NCBI RefSeq assembly: GCF_030691135.1
Contig: NZ_JAUYFA010000107.1
Span: 1 to 59,454, forward strand
DNA length: 59,454 nucleotides
Source: Phreatobacter sp.
GTDB taxonomy: Bacteria; Pseudomonadota; Alphaproteobacteria; Rhizobiales; Phreatobacteraceae
Reading direction: 5' to 3'
The notes beneath the pieces were generated by a model. That model did no database searches. It was not told where the DNA came from and worked only from the letters and a program-made list of their open reading frames with translations. Shown piece by piece: positions 44,527 through 53,679 of this stretch. Position 1 is the stretch's first letter. Every line of letters begins with the position of its first letter. The position numbers and the translations under genes were made by a program.

Positions 44527-46241
44527 GCACGCGGCCGAAGCTCAGCCTCTGCGTGCCGGTCTGGGGCCGGAGCCATGTCGCGACCTGGCTCGACCATGTT
44601 CTGCCCTCGTGGTTCTCGCCCGGCAACCTGCCTGCCCTGGCCGCGCGCTGCGATCTCGCGGTCGTGCTGCTGACCCGGGGCTGCGATGCCGAGGAGATCG
44701 CCGCCCATCCCGCCGGCGCGAGGCTGATCGCCAGCCATGCCGTGACGATCGGCGCCATCGAAGATCTCGTCACCGGCACGATGAGCGCGGTGACGCTGAC
44801 GCTCGCCTTCGTGCGCGGCGCGCGCATGGCGCAGGCCCGCGGCCCCGGCACCATGGCCGCCTTCCTGAACGCCGATTTCATCCTGGCCGACGGCTCGCTC
44901 GCGGCGCTGGCCGCCGTCGTACCAGAAGCCGACATAGTCCTCGCCCCGAGCCTGAGGACCGACAGCGATGCGGTGCTGGCGCGCCTGCCGGCGGCGGATC
45001 CCGACGGCGCCATGCCCCTCGCCGCGCCCCGGCTGGCCGGCCTCGCCCTCGCCCACCCGCACCCGACGGCCCAGGCCTGTTTCGTCGACCAGGACGCCCT
45101 GACCTCCGAGGGCGCCTATGAGTTCTACCACCATGCTGGCCCCGGTCTGGTGATCTCGCGCTCGATGCAGCTCTTCCCGCTTGCCGTCCGGCCGGGGCCG
45201 GAGCCGCTGGTGGCCGAGGCCTTCTGCGACTATGGGCTCTTCGACCTCTGGGCACCTGCGGCCCGGATCGTGACCCTGTCCGACAGCGCCGACTGGTTCG
45301 CGCTGGAACTCGGCGACCCCGCGCAGCAGGCGAGCTTCATCCGGCCCGGCCCCCATGATCCCGCTGCCATCACGGCCGGTCTGGCCCAATGGTCGACAGC
45401 GCCACAGCGGGCCCAGGCCGACACCTTGGTGACGATCCGCAGCGGCCCGGCGGAAACACAGCCCGAGGCTGGCGCCGTCGCCGCCCTCGACCGTTTCATC
45501 GCCGCCGTGACCGGACCGCTGCCGCCGCCCCTGCTGATCCGCCAGCATCCCTACTGGCGCACCGGGCTCAGGCGCTGGCGCGAGGCGGCGGAGGCGGCGC
45601 GCCTGCCGCCACCCGCCGAACTCGCCGGCTGGACCGAAGCGCCCCTGCGCCGCGGCGAGCGCCTGCGCGAGGCCCTGCGGCGCCTGCTCTACGGACGGGC
45701 CGGGCGGCGCTGGCCCTGGCAGATCGACGCGAGGCTCGAACGCGATCTCACCGACCTCCGCCGGCACCCGGTCGCCGTCGACGACAGCCGTCTCTGGCTC
45801 GCCCGCCACGCCGGACTGACCGGCCCCGCGGTCGACGGAACCAACGACCACCTTGTTCGCTGTGGAGCGGTGAACGATCCCGGCCTGACCGCGAACCTTC
45901 CCGCCGGGCTGCAACGCCTCGACCTGATCCTGACCGCCAGCAGCACCGCCGCCGCGCCGGACCGCGCCGCCCTCGCGACCGCACTCGCCGCAGAACTGCC
46001 GGACTGGCGCATCGCCGCCGTCACGGCGCTCGGCCGCCGGGCCGACGAGGCGCGCCGGGACGATCTCGAAAGGCTCGGCCGGCTGGTCTGGGCGCGGGCC
46101 TGGGGGCCGCTCCTGGCGCTGGCGCCGCGCGTCGTCGGACGCGCGCTGCTGTCGGCGATGTCGGTGCTGACGGGACGGCCCGTCGCCTGGCAGGACGGCC
46201 AGGCGTTCCGCATCACGGCGACCCGTGAGCCGCCGTCATGA
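44523..46241 (+). CDS. Glycosyltransferase-like protein of unknown specificity
   Basis: 572 residues from a TTG start that overlaps the GT2 stop (TTGA). The N-terminal part has a GT-A-like layout: LSLCVPVWGRSHVATWLDHV near the start, FLNADFILADGSLAALAAVV (~113-132) with DFILAD as a possible metal/donor region, and EFYHHAGPGLVISRSMQLFP (~200). The second half (~330-572) is Arg/Ala-rich and helical, not recognisable. It is coupled to GT2 and probably belongs to the same glycan pathway. Confidence 0.65.
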   Translation: MSTRPKLSLCVPVWGRSHVATWLDHVLPSWFSPGNLPALAARCDLAVVLLTRGCDAEEIAAHPAGARLIASHAVTIGAIEDLVTGTMSAVTLTLAFVRGARMAQARGPGTMAAFLNADFILADGSLAALAAVVPEADIVLAPSLRTDSDAVLARLPAADPDGAMPLAAPRLAGLALAHPHPTAQACFVDQDALTSEGAYEFYHHAGPGLVISRSMQLFPLAVRPGPEPLVAEAFCDYGLFDLWAPAARIVTLSDSADWFALELGDPAQQASFIRPGPHDPAAITAGLAQWSTAPQRAQADTLVTIRSGPAETQPEAGAVAALDRFIAAVTGPLPPPLLIRQHPYWRTGLRRWREAAEAARLPPPAELAGWTEAPLRRGERLREALRRLLYGRAGRRWPWQIDARLERDLTDLRRHPVAVDDSRLWLARHAGLTGPAVDGTNDHLVRCGAVNDPGLTANLPAGLQRLDLILTASSTAAAPDRAALATALAAELPDWRIAAVTALGRRADEARRDDLERLGRLVWARAWGPLLALAPRVVGRALLSAMSVLTGRPVAWQDGQAFRITATREPPS

Positions 46242-46259
46242 TCCCGGCCTGAAGCCGCC

Positions 46260-46943
46260 TCAGCGCTTGTGGGCCGCCATGGCGATGATGTAGTGCGCCA
46301 TCTTGTGGTAGCCGGTATGCACCACTTCGTCGTTCATCGAGAACATGAAGACGGTGTGGAAATAGGTCTGCATCAGCGCCTTCAGATCCGGCGCGGTCTT
46401 GCAGTTGACGTGGCCGGCCTTGCTGGCGGCATTGGCATAGGTCTGCGATTCCAGCGAGGGCATGCCGAAGATCGCGACGCCGTCCGCGGTCAAGGCGCGC
46501 GCCACCTTGGCGATGACGCCGTGCTCTTCCGAGGCGGGAATATGCTCCAGAACGTCGAGCGAATAGATCGCGTCATAGCTGCCGGCATTGGGCAGGTCGT
46601 CGGCCATCGCATCGACGACGACCGCGTCATAGGCCCAGCGGTCGCGCATGCGGGCCTTGGCGTCGGCGATGAACACCGGATCGAAATCGGTGACCGTCAG
46701 CTTCTTCACCGTCTGCCGCACGATCGGCGCGTTGAAGGCATCGCCGCAGCCCAGTTCCAACACGTTCTCGCGCCCGTCCAGCATCTTGGAGACGAATTTA
46801 TAGCGCGACATGGAGAACAAGAGACGCTTGGGGTCGTCGTACCATTCCCAGTTCTTGAGGACGCCGAGCTTGGTCTCGCCAATCCGCGCCTGGGTCTCGA
46901 AACCATGCTGATTGACCGGGTCTTTGGTCGCCATCGTCGTCAC
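46260..46943 (-). CDS. SAM-dependent class I methyltransferase
   Basis: 227 residues. Motif I is VLELGCGDAFNAPIV (residues ~61-75), motif II TVTDFDPVFIADAK (~82-95), motif III near ALTADGVAIFGMPS (~150-163); YSLDVLEHIP (~127-136) is also typical. Starts MTTMATKDPVNQ; an in-frame ATG three codons later is an alternative start. It lies convergent to the GT-like gene, and could methylate a glycan sugar. Acceptor unknown. Confidence 0.84.
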   Translation of the reverse strand: MTTMATKDPVNQHGFETQARIGETKLGVLKNWEWYDDPKRLLFSMSRYKFVSKMLDGRENVLELGCGDAFNAPIVRQTVKKLTVTDFDPVFIADAKARMRDRWAYDAVVVDAMADDLPNAGSYDAIYSLDVLEHIPASEEHGVIAKVARALTADGVAIFGMPSLESQTYANAASKAGHVNCKTAPDLKALMQTYFHTVFMFSMNDEVVHTGYHKMAHYIIAMAAHKR

Positions 46944-47104
46944 CGCCTGAAAAATTTATTCACAATCCCGAGCACGATCGCTCCCAAGTCTGCGCTACCA
47001 TACCGGGGCGGAAGGCGCCAAGTGCAAAGCACCAGGCTTGTTAGCGCAGGCGTTATGGCCGCGGCCTCCGACGCCGGCGAACAAGCGCGTTCAAGGCGTT
47101 CCGG

Positions 47105-47938
47105 TCACGGAAAGGGATAGCCGAATTCGGCTAACGGAAGGCCGAAGGCACGGGCGATCCGCTTGTTGCCTTCCTTGGCACGCTCCCAAATCACCTGCCG
47201 CTGATGATCGTTCAGGTTTAAAGAGGCATCATCGGACTTGTTGCGAGCGACATAGGCGTCTGCGCTGAAGGATGACAGCTCCAGTCCCGTCGCCTCCGAC
47301 AGACGATCGCGATACACATCGAACCCATGGACCATAAGTATTTTCAGCGGCAGCACCTTCACCGATTCCACGCCGAAAACATCCGCATAGATTTGGATCG
47401 CATGACTGATGTCGAGATTCCGAAGATACAGATTCCGCATCTGAGTTGTGTTACCCGCAAGCCAGGCATTAAACGACTCAACTTCCAGACCCGATAGACT
47501 ACGGCTCCTACTGCGATAGACCTGATAATTCGACAAAACTGAGGCATACTGCGATCGGATCGTGAAGAGGATTGTCGCATTGCCGAAATGATACTTCAGC
47601 CTTTCTGCCACCATTCGGACAGGCATCATGGCTGGCGTGAAATAGGTTGCCGGCTGATCGACGAATGTCTCGTCCGACAATACCAGACGTTGGCCGGGCA
47701 CCATCTTGTCGAAGATGTAATCGAAACAGAGTTTGTGGGTCAGATCAAAACGATAATCGTCAAAGTCGAGATATTTGATATAAGAAAAAATTCCTCCAAG
47801 GGTGCTGTAGGGAATCCCGGCATAAAACACGTTTGGGAGTCTCTGAAAAATGTTCTCCTGCAAGGACGTCGTACCTGTATGGGCAAAGCCGACGTGAATA
47901 AGAGGCTTTGTCGTATCTATACGCTTATCCGATATCAT
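47105..47938 (-). CDS. Sulfotransferase-like protein
   Basis: 277 residues. The PAPS 5'-phosphosulfate loop is visible at the N-terminus: LIHVGFAHTGTTSLQENIF (residues ~13-31). The 3'-phosphate-binding segment is ILFTIRSQYASVLSNYQVYR (~122-141). The rest is a small alpha/beta domain rich in Tyr, Asp and Lys. GC content of this gene is visibly lower than that of the genes around it. The PAPS it needs could come from the cysNC and cysD genes just to the right. Acceptor unknown; a cell-surface sugar is likely. Confidence 0.8.
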   Translation of the reverse strand: MISDKRIDTTKPLIHVGFAHTGTTSLQENIFQRLPNVFYAGIPYSTLGGIFSYIKYLDFDDYRFDLTHKLCFDYIFDKMVPGQRLVLSDETFVDQPATYFTPAMMPVRMVAERLKYHFGNATILFTIRSQYASVLSNYQVYRSRSRSLSGLEVESFNAWLAGNTTQMRNLYLRNLDISHAIQIYADVFGVESVKVLPLKILMVHGFDVYRDRLSEATGLELSSFSADAYVARNKSDDASLNLNDHQRQVIWERAKEGNKRIARAFGLPLAEFGYPFP

Positions 47939-48224
47939 GCTCAGTCCACGTGAATTTTTTCTACTAGCTCCCGCTGAAGAATATCATGGCGCGACAGTTT
48001 CCTCAACGTCTACCAGACCCGTCCTGCCATCTAGGGACGAGCCTCCCCGGCTGAGCACGATCCTTTCCGCATGACGTTGCCCCTCTGGGATAATCCACGC
48101 CCTAAGCCAAAGGCCAGCATGATTGAAATCGACCGCCGCTGATCGTGCAGCGGCAATCGCACCTCCCGCAAATGATCAAGTGTCGGATATCTAAGTGGAC
48201 TTCGGTATCCAAGTACCAGCTTCA
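47939..48224. other. 286-bp gap between sulfotransferase and cysNC genes
   Basis: No frame here has family resemblance. The left part is AT-rich (GAATTTTTTCTACTAG) and could hold the sulfotransferase promoter on the minus strand. No terminator hairpin with a T-run is obvious. Confidence 0.4.
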
Positions 48225-50120
48225 TTAGATGCCACCATCGTCGACTCCCCCCCCGCGCGACATCAGCCAAGAAATGATGCGGTCCGATGCGGCTTTGGCG
48301 GTCTCCCGCATGCCGTCCACCCGAATTTCGGGGTCGATCGGCGGTTCATACGCGCTGTCGATGCCGGTGAAGTTCGTGATCTCGCCTGCGTCGGCCTTTT
48401 TGTACAGCCCTTTGGGATCGCGCTTGCGGCATTCCTCGATTGGTACGTCCACGAAGATCTCAATGAACTCGTCAACACCAACGAGTTCGCGGATGGAAGC
48501 TCGATCTTGCGCGAAGGGCGAAATGAAGCAGCAAAGCAACACCAAGCCGGCGTCGACGAAAAGCTTCGCTACCTCGCCGACCCGCCGGATGTTCTCGACC
48601 CGATCAGCGGTCGTGAAGCCCAGATCGCTGTTCAGGCCATGGCGCATATTGTCGCCGTCGAGCAGCATTGTCTGCACGCCGCGTCGATGCAGGCCCGACT
48701 CAACCATGTCGGCGATGGTGGACTTTCCGGAGCCAGACAGGCCCGTGAACCATAGAATGACGGGTTTCTGGCCGCTCAGCCGCGCCCTCGCGCCTTTGTC
48801 AATGGTATGAAGCTGGCGTTGGATATTGGTCGCTCGCCGCAGGGCATACTGGACCATGCCTGCTCCGACGGTGGCGTTTGTCGCGCGGTCGATCAGGATG
48901 AAAGAGCCGGTCCGACGGTGGTCCGCATAGCTCTCGATGGGCAGAGGATGCGCAGCCGCGAATGTGCAGACACCGATTTCGTTCAATGCTAGGGTCCGCC
49001 CCGGTCGCGCCTCCAGCGTATTGATGTCGATCTTCGTCTTGAGCGTGGTTACGCGGACGGGAACCGTCGCCGTACCCAAACGTAAAAAATACGAACGGCC
49101 CTGCAGCATCGGATCATCGCCCATCCAGAGCAGGTGTCCCTGGAACTGGTCGGCAATGTCCGGAGTCGCGTCTGGACGGCAAAGTAGGTCGCCGCGGGTC
49201 ACGTCAACGTCCTTTTCAAGCATCAGCGTCACCGCTTGGCCCGCTTCAGCGACGGTTAGGTCGCCGTCGAACGTCACGATGCGGCTAACCCTCGAACGTT
49301 TGGATGAGCTCACTACCTGGACTTCCTCGCCGACCTCGATGCGGCCGGACGCGACGGTTCCAGCCAAGCCGCGGAAATCGAGGTTCGGCCGGTTCACCCA
49401 TTGCACCGGGAAGCGAAACGGTCCGGTTCCTTCACGGTCGGCGATCGGTATTTTTTCGAGATGCGCAAGGATTGACGGTCCGTCGTACCATGACATCCGT
49501 TGCGATTTGTTTGCTACGTTGTCGCCGAACCGGGCGGAGATCGGCACCGGGCGGATGTTGCCGAATCCGAGGCTCTGCGCGAATCCGATATACTCCGACA
49601 CGATTTTGAAGAAGCGTTCACCGGCGAAATCAACCAAGTCCATCTTGTTGATAGCCAAGACGATATTCTGGATGCCGAGCAGGGAACAGATGTAAGTGTG
49701 GCGCTTGGTCTGCGTCAGAATGCCCTTTCTTGCATCGACGAGGATTATGGCGGCATCCGCAGTCGAGGCACCGGTCGCCATGTTGCGAGTGTACTGCTCG
49801 TGGCCGGGAGTGTCAGCGACGATGAAGGAGCGCCGATCGGTGGTGAAGAACCGGTAGGCGACATCGATTGTTATGCCTTGCTCCCGCTCTGCCTCAAGGC
49901 CATCGACCAAGAGTGCTAGATCAATTTCGTCGCCGACGGTCCCATGCTTTCGGCTGTCGCGTTCGAGGGTCGAGAGCTGATCGTCGAAAATCATCTTTGC
50001 GTCGTAGAGCAACCTACCGATCAGCGTCGATTTTCCATCGTCGACCGATCCGCAGGTGATGAAGCGCAGCAAGCTCTTCGTCAGTTCGCTGGAAGGGGCG
50101 AGCGTCTCTGAGGTCGTCAT
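48225..50120 (-). CDS. cysNC: Bifunctional sulfate adenylyltransferase subunit 1 / adenylylsulfate kinase CysNC
   Basis: 631 residues, fusion of CysN and CysC. The GTPase domain has GSVDDGKS (residues 24-31), DTPGHEQYTRN (~103-113) and NKMDLVDF (~158-165). The EF-Tu-like domains 2 and 3 follow (~230-440). The APS kinase domain fills the C-terminus: LWFTGLSGSGKSTIADMVE (from ~457), LLDGDNMRHGLNSDLGF, and FIEIFVDVPIEECRKRDPKG. It makes APS, then PAPS, with CysD. The ATG overlaps the cysD stop (TGATG). The fusion resembles NodQ/CysNC of rhizobia. Confidence 0.93.
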   Translation of the reverse strand: MTTSETLAPSSELTKSLLRFITCGSVDDGKSTLIGRLLYDAKMIFDDQLSTLERDSRKHGTVGDEIDLALLVDGLEAEREQGITIDVAYRFFTTDRRSFIVADTPGHEQYTRNMATGASTADAAIILVDARKGILTQTKRHTYICSLLGIQNIVLAINKMDLVDFAGERFFKIVSEYIGFAQSLGFGNIRPVPISARFGDNVANKSQRMSWYDGPSILAHLEKIPIADREGTGPFRFPVQWVNRPNLDFRGLAGTVASGRIEVGEEVQVVSSSKRSRVSRIVTFDGDLTVAEAGQAVTLMLEKDVDVTRGDLLCRPDATPDIADQFQGHLLWMGDDPMLQGRSYFLRLGTATVPVRVTTLKTKIDINTLEARPGRTLALNEIGVCTFAAAHPLPIESYADHRRTGSFILIDRATNATVGAGMVQYALRRATNIQRQLHTIDKGARARLSGQKPVILWFTGLSGSGKSTIADMVESGLHRRGVQTMLLDGDNMRHGLNSDLGFTTADRVENIRRVGEVAKLFVDAGLVLLCCFISPFAQDRASIRELVGVDEFIEIFVDVPIEECRKRDPKGLYKKADAGEITNFTGIDSAYEPPIDPEIRVDGMRETAKAASDRIISWLMSRGGGVDDGGI

Positions 50121-51115
50121 CAGAAATAACCTTCGCGCTTCTTACGTTCCATCGACGCGGCTTCGTCATGGTCGATCAGCCGGCCCTGTCGCTCTGACTT
50201 TCTTGAAGAAAGCATCTCGGCCACAATGTCGTCGACGTCTCTCGAAGATGATTCCATACCGCCTGTCAGAGGGTAGCAGCCGAGCGTCCTGAAGCGGACA
50301 AGCTTAGTCTGGACTTCGGTAGGCTCCACCGGCATGCGCTCGTCATCGACGAGTATGATCGCTCCGTTGCGATCCACCACGGGCCTCGGCTTGGAGAAAT
50401 AAAGCGGTACGACCGGAATCTCCTCGGCCCGGATGTATGACCAAATGTCGACCTCCGTCCAGTTCGATAACGGAAATACGCGTATGGATTCGCCGCGGGA
50501 GACTCGCGTGTTGTAGAGGTTCCATAGTTCGGGGCGCTGATTGCGCGGATCCCAGGTGTGTTGCGGTGTCCGGAATGAGAAAATGCGTTCCTTCGCCCGG
50601 CTTTTTTCTTCATCGCGCCGGCCGCCGCCGAAAGCCGCGTCAAATTTCCATTTATCTAGAGCCTGCTTCAGGCCTTCCGTGCTCATGACTTGGGCATGCA
50701 TTGAGGAGCCGGAGGCGAAGGGGTTGATGCCCCGCGCCAGCCCTTCCTGATTTGTATGGACCCGCAATTCGATGCCGAGGGCCTGCACCAGCAAATCGCG
50801 GTACACGATCATGTCCTGGAAATCCCAGGTCGTAGCAATATGCAGAAAAGGAAACGGCGGACGGGCAGGATAAAACGCCTTCCGCGCGATATGGAGCATC
50901 GTTGTCGAGTCCTTGCCCATCGAATAGAGGAAGACCGGATTGCGGAATTCCGCGACAACTTCCCGCATGATCTCCATGGACTCGGCTTCAAGGCGCCTCA
51001 GATGGGGCGAAAGGTTTCGGCCCTTCGGCGCTCCCGGACACTGGCTTGCGTAACGCTCGACGACTTCAGAGAGCGGTGTATCGGCGTTCTGTCGAAAAGC
51101 CTGCCTGGGTGTCAT
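50120..51115 (-). CDS. cysD: Sulfate adenylyltransferase subunit 2 CysD (variant)
   Basis: 331 residues, about 30 longer than E. coli CysD at the N-terminus. The PP-loop motif SMGKDS (residues 65-70), [40 protein letters not shown] and [20 protein letters not shown] are conserved. Odd: the segment that reads LLHVDTGWKF in E. coli is [10 protein letters not shown] here (residues 90-99), so a conserved Asp and a Lys are replaced. It acts with CysN to make APS. First gene of the visible cysD-cysNC operon; the sulfotransferase lies downstream. Confidence 0.9.
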   Translation of the reverse strand: MTPRQAFRQNADTPLSEVVERYASQCPGAPKGRNLSPHLRRLEAESMEIMREVVAEFRNPVFLYSMGKDSTTMLHIARKAFYPARPPFPFLHIATTWDFQDMIVYRDLLVQALGIELRVHTNQEGLARGINPFASGSSMHAQVMSTEGLKQALDKWKFDAAFGGGRRDEEKSRAKERIFSFRTPQHTWDPRNQRPELWNLYNTRVSRGESIRVFPLSNWTEVDIWSYIRAEEIPVVPLYFSKPRPVVDRNGAIILVDDERMPVEPTEVQTKLVRFRTLGCYPLTGGMESSSRDVDDIVAEMLSSRKSERQGRLIDHDEAASMERKKREGYF

Positions 51116-51193
51116 GAGGAAAGGCGCACCATCTTTGCCAGCATAGTTGAGAGCCTCAAAAGTTCACGAGGCAGCGGATAGCGACCGCTTGTA

Positions 51194-51841
51194 CTACCCG
51201 CCGTCGGGGGTCATCGCCATGACGTCGCGCAGCTGACGGGCTGGCGTTAACAGGCAGCGGAATTTCTTGAGACTTTCAGGCCCCTTGTTCGCCGTTCCAT
51301 CGATGCGCAGTCCGTCCGGTCCTGCCTGGATTGCACCCATCCTGATGCGAGGACTGCGAACGGCGTACATCGCGGCAGCGCGCGCCCGGCATTGATCACG
51401 CATCCGAACATCAGACACTACGGCGCTGACGCCGCCGGGCACGCCCGTGACCTCGAAGGAAATCCGATAGCGGCAGGCTTCGTTGCGCCGGGCTGCATTG
51501 CGCATGAGATAAATCTGCACGCGGTAGTCTCCCGCCAGCGTCAAGCTTCGCGAGAATTCGTTTCCAGGCGAAGAGCCCATATGCGCCGCGTCAGCGCGCC
51601 CCGGCTCAAACGCATTGAAATAGCAGGATCGGTTGGAGGGCTTGAACAAGACCTGCATGATTTAACCGGGAACCGTCGTCAGACGGTACGTGACATCGGC
51701 GTCACCCCGGATGACGCCGCGCAGCTCAGCCGAGATGGCACCCGGTCGGAACGTCACCTGACGCTCGGTGGGCTGGGCCACGGCAAGCCCGGTGGCCAGA
51801 ATGGAGGAGGCGATAGCGCCGGCCAGAACCTTGCAATCCAT
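51194..51841 (-). pseudogene. Secreted protein gene split by an in-frame TAA
   Basis: Two open pieces (51662-51841 and 51194-51658) are in the same frame, separated by TAA-ATC. The start at 51841 has GGAGG 7 nt upstream and a signal peptide (MDCKVLAGAIASSILATGLA). The joined protein of ~215 codons has a domain recalled from many secreted alphaproteobacterial proteins: YRLTTVPG, [stop], IMQVLFKPSN, then CYFNAFEPG and GDYRVQIYLMRNAARRNEAC. At the stop the family usually has Gln (AGQ), so a CAA-to-TAA change would explain the break. The second half has the conserved C-x-A and FRC positions. Confidence 0.7.
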
Positions 51842-51985
51842 GCTCTTTCCTCCATCGCCGCTCACGTCGAGACAGGTTAGAATTGGTGCCGCCTACGTAC
51901 AAGGTCATTGGCCCCCTTCCCACTCATCCGCGGGCTGGCGCATTGATTTCTGCAATCCTGGCATGGTCTCGTCGGCATCGAGCCC

Positions 51986-52753
51986 ATGGCCCGCTTCGTC
52001 GACTTCACCGTGACGAAGCTGATGGCCCGCGACCACCGCTCGGTCTTCTGGGGCGACCGCATGGTCACCCTCGACAAGAGCGCCGGCTTCCTCGACGAGC
52101 CGCGCTTCCGCGCCGCCTATGACCGCATCCGCGGCGCCCACACCTATGACCAGTATGTCACGCCCCACAGCATCGCCTGGCGCCTGCACACCCTGGTCTG
52201 GGCGGCCAAACAGGCCCTCTCCCTGCCCCAGGGCGATTTCGTCGAATGCGGCGTCTTCCAAGGCGACATGGCCGCGGTGATCTGCGAGGCGACCGACATC
52301 GCCGCCGCCCGCCGCCGCTACTTCGCCTATGACAGTTTCGAGGGCTTCCACCCCGAGCTCTCGTCGGAGGCCGACTTCCCCACCATGCCCGGCTATATCG
52401 CCATGGCGAACGCCCATTACCGCAAGCCCGGGCTCTACGAGGGCGTCGTCGCCCGCTTCGCCGACAAGCCCTATGTCACCGTCGTCAAGGGCTTCCTGCC
52501 CGAGGCCTTCGACGCCGTGGAGCCGCCCCAGCGCATTGCCTTCCTGCATCTCGACCTCAACGCGCCGAAGCCCGAGATCGCCTGCCTGGAAAAGCTCTTC
52601 GACCGCGTGGTGCCCGGCGGGCTCATCCTGCTGGACGATTACGGCTGGCTCGGCTACCGCGCCCAGAAGGACGCCGAGGACGCCTTCTTCGCCGACCGCG
52701 GCTATGGCGTGCTGGAACTGCCCACGGGCCAGGGCATGGTGGTGAAGCGGTAG
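51986..52753 (+). CDS. TylF/MycF-family methyltransferase
   Basis: 255 residues. SAM-binding and family motifs: GDFVECGVFQGDMAAVICEA (residues ~83-102), YFAYDSFEGFHP (~112-123), IAFLHLDLNAPKPEIACLEK (~185-204) and GGLILLDDYGW (~212-222), where Asp residues bind Mg2+. TylF-type enzymes methylate sugar hydroxyls. It closes the glycan cluster. A fragment of a close relative lies at 58957-59066. Confidence 0.86.
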   Translation: MARFVDFTVTKLMARDHRSVFWGDRMVTLDKSAGFLDEPRFRAAYDRIRGAHTYDQYVTPHSIAWRLHTLVWAAKQALSLPQGDFVECGVFQGDMAAVICEATDIAAARRRYFAYDSFEGFHPELSSEADFPTMPGYIAMANAHYRKPGLYEGVVARFADKPYVTVVKGFLPEAFDAVEPPQRIAFLHLDLNAPKPEIACLEKLFDRVVPGGLILLDDYGWLGYRAQKDAEDAFFADRGYGVLELPTGQGMVVKR

Positions 52754-52807
52754 GGCACCGGACTGGCGCAACGGCCAAGCCCTTGGGTCAGTTGGCGCAT
52801 GCGGGCA

Positions 52808-52831
52808 GCCCATAAGTCTTGAATTATGCAC
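52808..52831 (+). repeat. 24-bp CTTGA element, copy A
   Basis: GCCCATAAGT, CTTGA, ATTATGCAC. It shares the CTTGA core and the TGCAC right end with copies B-E, and the CATAAGT left end with copy E (CATAGT). It lies 54 bp after the tylF stop and marks the left border of the patchwork region. The rest of the gap 52754-53062 contains the TetR promoter and nothing else supported. Confidence 0.6.
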
Positions 52832-53027
52832 GACGAGACGAAAGCAGCCGTTCACACGCCTGCTATCGTTCGGCCACTTGCACCTTATGTGGGTGCTTAA
52901 GGGTTCATGTCCCTGACCGGGGATCAGTGTCTGCCAGTCTGTGATCAGTGGCGCACTGACGGACATGATCAAGGTTGAGAATGATTCTCCTCCGCCGCAG
53001 AATGTTCTCCAGGTTAGAAATCGAGCC

Positions 53028-53056
53028 TTGACAATCTACCAACTGATAGGCAGACT
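53028..53056 (+). promoter_or_regulatory. tetR promoter with operator-like CTACCAACT sequence
   Basis: TTGACA (53028-53033) and a weak -10 about 17 bp later lie just before the TetR start. CTACCAACTGATAGG (53036-53050) fills the spacer. Almost the same sequence (CTACCAACTAGAAGG) lies 25-11 bp before the SDR gene. Repressor binding here would block RNA polymerase. The short leader suggests little or no 5' UTR. Confidence 0.5.
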
Positions 53057-53062
53057 AGTGCT

Positions 53063-53632
53063 ATGAACCAAGGAACCACCCGAGAACAGTTGATGGCGAC
53101 CGCCGAGCGCTTGGTGCGGACGCGCGGATATAGTGCGATCAGCTATGCCGATCTCGCCGAAGCTGTCGGCATCCGCAAGGCAAGCATACATCACCATTTT
53201 CCTGGGAAAGCCGATCTCGGGGTGGCCTTGACGGCCGAATACATGAACCGCTTTGACGCGCTTCTTGATCGAATAGACGAGGGCGAGCCAGACGCGCTCG
53301 CGCGGATCGGGGCGTATGCGTCGATATATGAGGCGAGCGTGCGGGATGGCATGCTGTGTCTTTGCGGAATGCTTGTGACGGAAATCCAAGTTCTTCCTGA
53401 AGAGGTACGGGCCGGTGTCCGTCGCTTCTTCGCCCAGCAATTGGCGTGGCTTACACGGGTGCTATCGGAAGGTGCTGCGCGCGGTGAACTAAGGATGGTC
53501 GGAAAGCCGGAAACGGCTGCCGAACGCATACTCTCGGCATTGGAAGGGGCAACCCTTGTGGCTTGGGGTATGAGCGATCCCGGCGTCGTGGCGCGAGCCG
53601 CAACAGATATGATCGCGACGCTCAAGAACTGA
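53063..53632 (+). CDS. TetR/AcrR-family transcriptional regulator
   Basis: 189 residues. The N-terminal HTH is TREQLMATAERLVRTRGYSA, then ISYADLAEAVGIRKASIHHH (residues ~26-45) and FPGKADLG. The C-terminal ligand-binding part (~70-189) includes CLCGMLVTEIQVLPEEVRAG. The layout is that of a TetR repressor of small-molecule-responsive operons. It is followed by an SDR and a bicupin gene on the same strand and shares an operator-like sequence with the SDR promoter region. Confidence 0.88.
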   Translation: MNQGTTREQLMATAERLVRTRGYSAISYADLAEAVGIRKASIHHHFPGKADLGVALTAEYMNRFDALLDRIDEGEPDALARIGAYASIYEASVRDGMLCLCGMLVTEIQVLPEEVRAGVRRFFAQQLAWLTRVLSEGAARGELRMVGKPETAAERILSALEGATLVAWGMSDPGVVARAATDMIATLKN

Positions 53633-53654
53633 ACCATTTTTTTGCAACTCGAAA

Positions 53655-53669
53655 CTACCAACTAGAAGG
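53655..53669 (+). promoter_or_regulatory. Second CTACCAACT operator-like site, before the SDR gene
   Basis: CTACCAACTAGAAGG matches the tetR-promoter sequence in 12 of 15 positions. Its AGAAGG end could also serve as a ribosome-binding site for the SDR gene (ATG at 53680), so the two roles may overlap. Likely bound by the adjacent TetR protein. Confidence 0.45.
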
Positions 53670-53679
53670 ATGAATCACC

